From Cricetomys ansorgei (taxonomy: Eukaryota > Chordata > Mammalia > Rodentia > Nesomyidae), in the NCBI GenBank assembly GCA_026225945.1, contig JAMJFZ010001765.1, positions 86,579 through 150,578 on the forward strand: a stretch of DNA of 64,000 bases. The letters are read 5' to 3'. Shown piece after piece: positions 56,350 to 64,000 of the stretch (positions are counted from its first letter, which is position 1; each line of letters starts with the position of its first letter). The translations under genes were made by a program, and so were the position numbers. The notes beneath the pieces were generated by a model. The model had not been told where the DNA came from, searched no databases, and saw only the letters and a list, made by a program, of their open reading frames with translations.

Positions 56350-57165
56350 TCTTATTGAAAAGATTTTTTTTTTACATAAAATACCATGATTTCAGTTCCT
56401 ACTCCTTCTGCTCCTCCAAGTTCCTCCGCATATCCCCTTCCATCTAAATCTAGTCTGTTCTGTCTCTTATTAGAGAATAAACAGACTTCCAAGGGATAAT
56501 AATAAAATAAAATATTAAAAGATAAACCAGAAACTAACCCATGAGTATTGGACAAGACAAATAGAAAGAAAAGAGCCCAAAACAAAGCATAAGAATCAAA
56601 GATACACTCATTCACACAGTCAGGAAACTCATAAAAATCACTAAATTTGAAGTCATAATATATAAGGACAAGTCCTTGTGCAGACCTGCGCAGGCCCTGT
56701 TGATGCTGACCCAGTCTCTGTAATTTCATTTGAACTTTGATCGTGTTGACCGAGAATGCTTTGGGTTTTTTTTTTGGCATCTTCTATCCCCTCTGACACT
56801 TACATTCATTCCAACTCCTCTTCCAGAACTAGAAACACTAGTTCCTAGGGGTGAAGGCTCTAAATATGCACCAGCTTGACTTCTCCCCATTTAATGAGTT
56901 CTGTAAATGCTGTCTTCGGCAATAGGGTCTGGCTGTCAGATTGTAGAGAGCAAACAATAGTGCTGCAATAGCCTGTGTTCTTTGGGGATCCCCATAGGAT
57001 CCCTTTGGCCAATGACTCAATTACATTTAATTCATTACTGACACTGGATTCTTCATTTAGTCATATGAGATCCCCAGTTAGGGTCTGTCTCCTGCATTAT
57101 TTGTTGATTACATTTAGGTCACCTTCATATGTCTGTAGGTTTTAGTAAACTTCTATTATATAAGG
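56350..57165 (-). repeat. L1-associated 3' UTR-like block (minus), second copy
   Basis: CCATCTAAATCTAGTCTG, GGATAATAATAAAATAAAATA, AAAGAGCCCAAAACAAAGC and AGTCAGGAAACTCATAAAAA form a known high-copy rodent pattern. A minus-strand open stretch of 142 codons (56780-56352) lies inside it and has no coding support. Confidence 0.5.
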
Positions 57166-57529
57166 ATTCTATATAAACCCTCAAATTGTCCTTAGTTTTA
57201 GCTGTCCCTCCCCATATTCCCCCTTGCTTTCCTCTTTCCTTGTACTCTCTGTTTGAGCCTCCCTTTCCACTGCCCTACAATCTGTCCATAAATATCTATT
57301 CTTTTCCCCATTCCTAGGGAGATCCACTCTTCCCCCTATTATTACTTTATATCTATCACCTATGTTTATATGGATTTTATGTTGCTAATCAAAGACTTAA
57401 CAGCTAACATCCACATAGAAGTTTATTTTAAAATTTTAAGGTGTATACAGTAATGAGATTAATCAACAAATTTGACTCTGAAAACTAAACACTCTTTTTA
57501 AGTTTGAGTTGAGTGACAAATCACCTCAG

Positions 57530-57830
57530 AGTCCCTAATTTCAACACTTGTCATTCTTGATTACCTCACTCTGGATGATCATTTTTCATCTATATCCATT
57601 TACTTGTGAACATAATGATTTCATTTTAAAGAGCCGAGTAATATTTTTTCATTTTATTGTTGTCTATAAACATCAGTCAAATCATTTATGTATAAGAATA
57701 TGGTTTTATTTTTTTATTAATGATATATTTCTTTATACATTCTGAGTAAATAAGTGTGCTGTTATTAACAATGTATTTAGATATCTTCTACAGTTGTAAT
57801 AAAGTTCAAAATATGCAAATATCTATATTT
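57530..57830 (-). mobile_element. Old L1 ORF2 3'-end fragment (minus)
   Basis: CACTCTGGATGATCATTTTTC, CCATTTACTTGTGAACATAATG and AAGAGCCGAGTAATATTTTTTC follow the complement of the ORF2 3' end as at 46790 and 33300. Confidence 0.6.
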
Positions 57831-58899
57831 TGATGAAGCTTGTCTCTTCTTCTCTGCCTGTATCTCCTTCTTAGGACAATAAATAAATTCATTGATAGTT
57901 TCCCTAAAGATTTTTTTCTCCTATTTCCAATGTCCAACTTTTAAACCTCCATGTCATTTATCCTTCTAAATATTCTGAAGCTTTGTCTCTTTAATATATT
58001 GACCTATAACTTCCCTCTATATAGCTCTACCTTGCTGTGGAAAGTGACATAGGAGTTTTTGATCAAAGATATTGTGTTTTTCCCAAAACACAGAATTTGC
58101 CTGTAAAGCATGAACTTTTTGAGTTATATGTTTATCAAAATCCATTGTAGAATATCTACCAATAATGTGCTTCCTTACATTTTAATTATTCTCAACTTTA
58201 TATCTACAATTGGGCACCACTCAATTATAAAAGAGATATGATTTTTCTTTTAAAATATCTAAGGTTTAAACAGTACTAAGATTAACAACTTAGAGTCTGA
58301 GAACAAATTACCACAGGGTCCTCAACCTAAGCAGTTCCCTGTGCTTTTGCCTTCCAGTACAATCTCAGGCATTTAGCCTCATCAATTCAGGTTGTGGTCA
58401 AATCTGAAGGACTTATAAAATTATTTCCTTCCTCCTCTTCTTTATTCTTCTCTATGGCATTAATGCTCCATGGAAATTCCCTTTTTCTTTCTTGAGGTAT
58501 AAGCATATGCACAAACTCAATAATTTCATTTTCTGAAAAGCTTTATAGAACAGTAAACTAATTCATTTATTCACAGGTTATTTTGTTTATCCCTGTAATC
58601 ACAAAACAGTGATATTAATTCCTCAGAATTTCACAACTTTTGTGTGTGTAATTCAAAAAATAATAAGCATTAAATTTTAGAGAGCAAATATGGTTGTACA
58701 GGGTGGTGAAGATGGAGGAAAGGGGAAGGAGAAGGATATGATTATAATGTAGTCTCAAAAAAATAAAAGAAATAAAAAACTTCCACAACCCAAACAATGC
58801 CTAATATCAGTCTAGATCTGCTTATTTTCAACAATACAAAAATCGGCTGATTTCTGTTTCTTTTATATTTCCTTATATTTTTATTTTATGTCAATCTTA

Positions 58900-60370
58900 A
58901 GAAATCTAGAGAATCATAAGGACATACTTTAGAAACCTGAACTCTGCCAAGTTGTAAATCTAAAAGAAATGAATAATTTTCTTGAAACATACCTTCTACA
59001 TACCCTCCTCTATCTAGAAGATATAATGAAAGGGAACCCTTATTCACTATTGGTAGGTTTGCAAATGTACTCATCAACCATGGAAAGTATGTGATGAATT
59101 CTGAAAAAGCTAAAAGTAGTTTGTTTTAGTTAGGGTTTCTATTGCTCTGATGAAACACCATGATCAAAAAGCAAGTTAAATCAAGATCAGATAAGCAATT
59201 TATACAGACCTAAAATCCCAAGTGAAATAGAAGCAGTAGTTAAGTCTCCCTACCGAAAGAAAAGACAGCCAGATGGGTTTAGTGCAGAACTAGTAAGAGA
59301 CTTCAAAAGATGAGTTAATGCCAATATTCTTCAAATTATTTCACAAAATAGAAATAGAAGGAACATTGCCCAATTCATTTAGAGGTCATAGTTCTTACCC
59401 TGATACCTAAACCACATAAAGAGGCAAAAAAGAAAAAAGATTACAAAGCAATTTCCCTGATAGGTGCAAAAATTCTCAATAAAATTTTTGTAAACTGAAT
59501 ACAAGAAGAGATTTAAAAAAATCATCTGCAGGCCTCATTCTAGAGATGCAGGCAGGATGGTTCAACATATAAAAATCAATAAATGTAGTTTACCATATGG
59601 ATAAATTAAAAGAAAAAAACCCCACATGATCATCTCATTAGATGAAGAAAAAATCTTGACAAATTCAACAGCCCTTTATAAGAAAGGGAGAGGTTAAGGG
59701 ATACAAGGGATACACCTCAACCAAATAAAGGAAGTTTACAGCAATCCCACAGCCAATATCAACTTAAATGGAGAGAAACTGAAAGCAATTCCACTAAACC
59801 AAGAATAACATAAGGTTGTTCACTATTTACATACCTATTCAAGATAGTACTTGCAGTCTTTGCTAGAAGAATAGGAAACTAAAGGAGATGAAGGGGATGC
59901 ATATTGGAAGGAAGAAGTCAAAGTATCTTTATTTGCAGATGATACGATAGTATGCATAAATGACCCTAAAAATTAAACTGGGGAATTCCTACAGTTGATA
60001 AACACATCAAGCAAAGTAAATGGATACAAAATTAACTCACAAAAATCAGTAGCCCTAGTATACACAAATGATACACAGACTGAGAAGGAAATCAGGAAAA
60101 CAACACCCTTAGAGTAGTCTCAAATAATATATATGATTTTGTGATAACTCTAACCCAGCAAGTGGAAGACTTATATGATAAGAACTTGAAGTCTGTGAAG
60201 AAAGAAATTGAAGAAGATACCAGAAGATGGATAGATTGCCCATGCAAGTGATCAGTAAAATTAACATAGTAAAAATGACCATTGCACAAAAAGCAATCTA
60301 TAAATTCAATGCAATCCCTATTGAAATTCCAACACAGTTCTTCACAGATCCTGGAAGGGTAATTTTCACC
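58900..60370 (+). mobile_element. L1 ORF2 fragment, chimeric (copy 2)
   Basis: ORF2 reverse-transcriptase sequence with the catalytic segment TTTGCAGATGATACG at about 59933-59947, reading FADD. It is closer to the usual L1 sequence than copy 1 at this point. Stops and small deletions inactivate it. It ends at TCACAGATCCTGGAAGGG, as copy 1 does. Confidence 0.8.
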
Positions 60371-60387
60371 TTTATATGAAAACACAA

Positions 60388-60388
<1 letters not shown>

Positions 60389-60427
<39 letters not shown>
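60389..60427 (+). repeat. CA microsatellite
   Basis: About 19 CA units exactly at the join between the plus-strand ORF2 and the minus-strand ORF1-like pieces. Copy 1 has only about five units at the same place (2951-2961). Confidence 0.95.
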
Positions 60428-60430
<3 letters not shown>

Positions 60431-60908
60431 AGGATTCCTGCTGTGCTTCTTGTATAGCTATGGGTGTGTCTTTCCTACTTCTGTTGTCTTGTTAAAGATC
60501 TGGTCTATGCCATTGACCAGAGACTCTTCTCTCTCTTCTTTTCATGTAATGCAAATATTTGGTCTTTTGAAGGCATCAAACATTTCTACACACTGATATC
60601 CTTTGCTTTTAAACCTTTTCATTCTCTGGTGATTCCACTTAGATCTACTTTATTTATAAATGGTGATATTCTATTTACTGCAGATTCATTTTACTTGTAA
60701 GGGTTTTCCCCGAGTTTTCTAATTAGGATACTGAATTTTTCAATTCTATCTTAATTTTAACTTGTGTATATTTCAATGCTTCTGTCTCTTTATTTAGTTC
60801 AGATTTCAAATACTCAGTTACATTTATTATATCACCCATGAGTGTTTGAATTTTTTGGACATCACTCAGACATTTCTTGTTATATTCTTGGAGTTCAATT
60901 CTTTCTCT

Positions 60909-61107
60909 GAATTCTTTCTTCTTTTTCTTTTTCTTTATTTTGCTTTTGTTCGGTTTTTTGAGGCAGTGTTTCTCTGCTGTAACTCTGCCTGTTATGGAGC
61001 ATACTTTTTAAACCAGGCTGACTTCAAACTCACAGAGATCTGCCTGCCTCTGCCTCCAAGTGCTGGAATTAAAGGCATGCACCACCACCACCCAGATCCT
61101 TCTTTGG
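60909..61107 (-). mobile_element. B1 SINE inserted in repeat copy 2
   Basis: The body reads TTTTTTGAGGCAGTGTTTC, AACCAGGCTGACTTCAAAC and AAGTGCTGGAATTAAAGGC in reverse, with a T-rich tail complement on the left. GAATTCTTT (about 60909) and GGATTCTTT (61107-61115) look like its target duplication. Copy 1 lacks it at the matching place (3505-3520). Confidence 0.85.
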
Positions 61108-61194
61108 ATTCTTTAATAAAGTTTAGGTTTCTTTTAAATTCTGTGTCCTTTGTTTCATCCAGGTAGTTTGGAGGGGATGACATAATCTTGTGAC

Positions 61195-61860
61195 TTAAAC
61201 TTCCAACTCTAGAGCAGTCCTGAATCTTTGTGTCTTTGTGTTTATCTCTCTCTTCCCTGAGAGAGGGGTAGTGGTGAGTCTTAGTGGTAATTCTTTTATA
61301 ATGAAATATAAGTGAGGACAAGGCAGAAAACAAGACACTTAAAGTATCCAAAAGAATATCACCAGCAATAATAGCCTGTGGTCATAAATACAGATCCTGG
61401 GAAACACCTTAAACAACATATCATGTTCATTTACTCAAGAACTAACACAGTTGTTTCTCCACAGAGGCCTGTAATTTCATGACCACATGTTTTGTCTAAG
61501 TTTCCAGTACCAGAAGAGAATTCTTTTCTGTGGAGTGGGCCTTAATTCTAATAAGAAAGTTGACTCTGTTTATAACCATTTGTTTTGTTACTGAATTATC
61601 TGGTAATCTTGCCTGGCCCTTCTTTCATAGAACATGTAGAACACATTGGTGAGTAGGACATTGAGCAATAAATCTCCCCACCAATCTAACACCTTGTGGT
61701 GCTATGTGAGCTATTCCACAGGGAGGGGGACACTCAGTCGTAGCCTTATTTCTCCAAGTGTACAACTTAAACATAATATCTTCAGTAAGAGGGCCTACCT
61801 TAAAATTTAGGATGCAATCCACAGCAGTGACAATAGCCTTTATTGTTCAGTGGATGTGAG
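61195..61860. other. Unclassified sequence
   Basis: No gene or repeat recognised. Confidence 0.35.
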
Positions 61861-61864
61861 ACAT

Positions 61865-61995
61865 CTGTATTGCTGGGTTTTTTTGAGACAAAGTCTAACT
61901 ATGTAGCTCTGGCTGGCATGGAACTTTCTATATAGACTAGATATGCATCAGACTCATAGAAATTTCCCTGCCTGTGCTTCATCCTTCTTCATATA
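61865..61995 (-). mobile_element. B1 SINE fragment
   Basis: TTTTTTTGAGACAAAGTCTAAC and CTATGTAGCTCTGGCTGGC in reverse, ending without the usual GTGCTGGGATTA end. Confidence 0.7.
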
Positions 61996-62339
61996 CTTCA
62001 TTTTGCCCATGTTCAGGTAAATTCTGTAAGGCTGGATTAAAAAATAAAATAAAAAATATTCTTGATATTTTTAAGAATCCAAACAGACACACTGAAATAT
62101 AATCTTATCTACCTCCTTTTTTCATAACTCCTGTATCTCTTCCACCATGGAATCTCTCAACTTCATGTCTTTTCTTTCCTGAATAACTCAAAAGATCCAG
62201 TTACTATTACCCATATGTGCATGGCTGTGGACTATCCCATTGGTGCACGGATACCTACTATTGCCCACATTCTTATAAATGAATGCTTTTCCCTTCCTAA
62301 GAAACTACCACCTGCCAATAGTGCCTCCTTAACTTGGTG

Positions 62340-62665
62340 GGCCTGTGAAGAGATACCATGACTTTTATGAAGGAAAGCACTTAACTGTGGTTTGATTATA
62401 GTTTCAGAAGCTTAGTCCATTGTCATCATGGCAGGAGCATGCAATTTGCAGGCAGATATGATAGATGCAAGTTCTACATCTTGATCCAAAGGCACGAGGA
62501 AGAGAGACTCTAGGCTTGGCGTGGACTTTTTGAAACCTCAAAGTCCATCCCTGATCTCACACTTCCTCTAACAATGCCATATTTCCTAAGCCTTTCAAAT
62601 AGCTTTGTTTACAGGCGACCAGGCATTCAAACCTATGAGGCTATAGGGGTCATTCTTACCAGTTG
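62340..62665 (+). repeat. Rodent interspersed repeat, family R1
   Basis: AAGAGATACCATGACTTTTA, GTCCATTGTCATCATGGC, GTTCTACATCTTGATCC, CTCAAAGTCCATCCCTG and GGCATTCAAACCTATGAGGC in family order. Confidence 0.7.
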
Positions 62666-62699
62666 ATGTCAGGTAACCACATGTACTTTTGGGAGAGCT

Positions 62700-62895
62700 G
62701 GCACTGTGACTGTGTTCTTGGTGGCTTTAGTCAGGTCATTCTCTAAAGCCCAGGCTGGCCTGAAGTTCACAATGTTCCTGATTAGATATCTAAGTGCTGA
62801 GATCAGACACAGACATCATATTTATTGTGGCTTGAGGTCATGTCCTTGTGCTTGAGGTACAAGCACTTTTCGATCTGAGCTATGTCCTCATCACC
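62700..62895 (-). mobile_element. B4-type SINE (tRNA-like head plus B1-like body)
   Basis: On the plus strand a degenerate B1 complement (AAAGCCCAGGCTGGCCTG, CTAAGTGCTGAGATCAGAC) is followed by TTGAGGTACAAGCACTTTTC and GATCTGAGCTATGTCCTCATC. The latter is the complement of a tRNA/ID-like head. That two-part order is the B4 design. Confidence 0.6.
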
Positions 62896-63100
62896 ACTTA
62901 CTCTGATTTCTACAATTTTCCCCTTGTCTGAAAACTATTCTCTGAAAATTGGCAGTGCTGCTATATTAGAGTCACAGTCACAGGCTGTCTGACAAATCTC
63001 CAGACTCCTGTGATTCTGTGAAATTGTGTTTGGCTGGTGGCATGACATGGACTTGCACGTTAGTGACATTTCAACTTGGCATACTGTTCTTTATGTTCTG

Positions 63101-63108
63101 TTCCTTAG
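63101..63108 (+). promoter_or_regulatory. Possible splice acceptor
   Basis: TTCCTTAG preceded by ATACTGTTCTTTATGTTCTG gives a pyrimidine-rich tract and AG. The exon would start in the third position of a codon. Confidence 0.35.
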
Positions 63109-63454
63109 TGTTCCTGTTTATTCTGTGAAATTAAATTCTAATAAAGCACTGGTCGGCAATGGAGACAGTACTGCTGAACTGAGTAAGGAAGCTATAAGGA
63201 AGTATCTTGAGACCATTGGGGTTAATGAGGCATGGATAAAGAAATTGGCTAAAGACCCAACAGGATGTGTGGACCGTGTCAGTAATTATGTGGAAGAACT
63301 TTGGCAGGCAGTCATGGCTAGGAAGTTGCTTATAACTAACCATTATACACTCACTGGGAAAAGTATTCAGGCAGCTTACAGACCCACCAGAGATGTCAAA
63401 AGCAAAGAAGACTGTATAACAGAATGTAAGAAAGAATTAGCAAAAATAGCTTAG
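63109..63454 (+). CDS. Candidate terminal coding exon of an unidentified small secreted protein
   Basis: An open frame of about 115 codons ends at TAG (63452-63454). A fair splice acceptor precedes it: a T-rich stretch and TTCCTTAG ending at 63108. Reading from there, the peptide begins VPVYSVKLNSN and goes on through EAIRKYLETIGVNEAWIKK to KEDCITECKKELAKIA. It is hydrophilic, helical in character and Lys/Glu-rich, with three cysteines (one near the middle, two close to the C-terminus) and no membrane segment. This would fit a mature secreted peptide whose signal sequence lies in an upstream exon outside or unseen in this window. I do not recognise the family. The open frame also extends left through the acceptor to 63026, so it could be a chance frame or a pseudogene. 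No AATAAA follows before 64000. Confidence 0.35.
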
Positions 63455-64000
63455 TCCAGACAATCTATATTTTTTCATGAGTTCTGTTTTTCACCTTTTG
63501 CATATAATGCTGACTTTGATTTGCTTTTGAAACCACAAGGCTTGGCACACAGTAATTCTGAGAATAAGTAACCACTGTCTAGAGTTAAGTGAAACGTGCC
63601 CTTAGCTGATGTAACAATGTTAGTTATTCACTGTGTTATTTGGAAAGTGGAAGCTATGTACTTTTCTAAGAATATTTTTCTTTTGAACTTATGCAAATAT
63701 TGAAATTTATGAACCCTGTGTGTCCTGGTCTGCCCTATTGATAGTGAAATTTGTGTATGTATAAAAACAAAAGACTGGGTCAGTGCAACGGACTATTGAG
63801 ATGATGAGAAAAGTCTGATGTTGTTTCTACTGGCTGTCAGCTTGCACCAGCTCTGACTTTTATATCCTTGCTGCTCCCAAGCACACCTCTCAAGTACAGG
63901 GGATCCCACCTCATGCTGGGACTGGACCCCGGCAGAAGATATCAATGACTTGTGATTTGGTGGTTTGATATTATTTGTCCCTTATTGCTAGGGAGATCTG
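63455..64000. other. Downstream sequence of the candidate exon
   Basis: No repeat recognised and no canonical AATAAA or ATTAAA signal. If the exon is real this would be its 3' UTR and flank. Confidence 0.35.

Larger units (their letters stand above)
57958..61190 (+). repeat. Large direct repeat, copy 2
   Basis: It matches 475-3625 in order and orientation. It contains the L1 tail (58680-58795), the chimeric ORF2 (58900-60370, with the same foreign insertion at 58975-59170) and the reversed ORF1-like stretch (60430-61190). Differences from copy 1: a B1 at 60909-61100, a CA expansion at 60389, no T20 run at the FADD region, and an extra AG/TTC-poor form of the pyrimidine tract. The left boundary is near CTTCTAAATATTCTG and the right near GGAGGGGATGACATAATC. 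Confidence 0.8.

Noticed and set aside
56352..56780. 142-codon minus-strand open frame
   Set aside because: It lies inside a high-copy L1-associated repeat block, so chance openness is the simpler explanation.

Overview
This is a window of mammalian nuclear DNA, almost certainly from a muroid rodent. The evidence is the SINE and LINE content: B1 (7SL-derived), B2, B3 and B4 SINEs, together with L1 elements carrying rodent-type 3' UTRs. The species cannot be fixed from the sequence alone. The window is an AT-rich, gene-poor repeat graveyard. I see no intact multi-exon protein gene, no structural RNA gene and no CRISPR or bacterial feature. Only one stretch looks like host coding sequence: a possible terminal exon at 63109-63454, preceded by a good splice acceptor.

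Layout. 1-4.0 kb: an LTR relic, then a 3.1 kb composite block (L1 3' end, chimeric L1 ORF2, oppositely oriented L1 ORF1) that recurs in direct orientation at 57.96-61.19 kb. 4.2-9.6 kb: a B3 SINE, a 5'-inverted L1, other rodent repeats, a solo LTR with a 6-bp target duplication inside an older LTR, an L1 3' UTR and a CA array. 9.85-13.8 kb: a 5'-truncated, inactivated class II (betaretrovirus/IAP-like) endogenous retrovirus on the plus strand, from the protease end through RT, RNase H and integrase to a polypurine tract and a 3' LTR. 14.3-18.4 kb: SINEs and a degenerate, possibly retroviral block on the minus strand. 18.4-29.3 kb: mostly sequence I cannot classify, with microsatellites. 29.3-30.1 kb: a GC-rich LTR promoter and another repeat. 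31.2-40.3 kb: two L1 elements head to head. The left one carries a (CTTT)n array of about 445 bp at its tail, and the right one has a solo LTR with a perfect 6-bp target duplication in its 3' UTR. 40.6-47.3 kb: SINEs and rodent repeats separated by unclassified DNA. 48.2-57.8 kb: stacked, diverged minus-strand L1s, one split by another repeat. 57.96-61.19 kb: the second copy of the 3.1 kb block, carrying its own B1 insertion. 61.2-64 kb: repeats and the candidate exon.

How it works together: the window records successive transposition rather than a gene system. Nesting gives relative ages (L1, then LTR; LTR, then younger LTR; block duplication, then B1). The retroviral and L1 reading frames are broken by stops and frameshifts. 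The remaining functional potential lies in LTR promoters, SINE Pol III promoters, unstable microsatellites, large inverted or direct repeats that could mediate rearrangement, and the unidentified exon at the right end.
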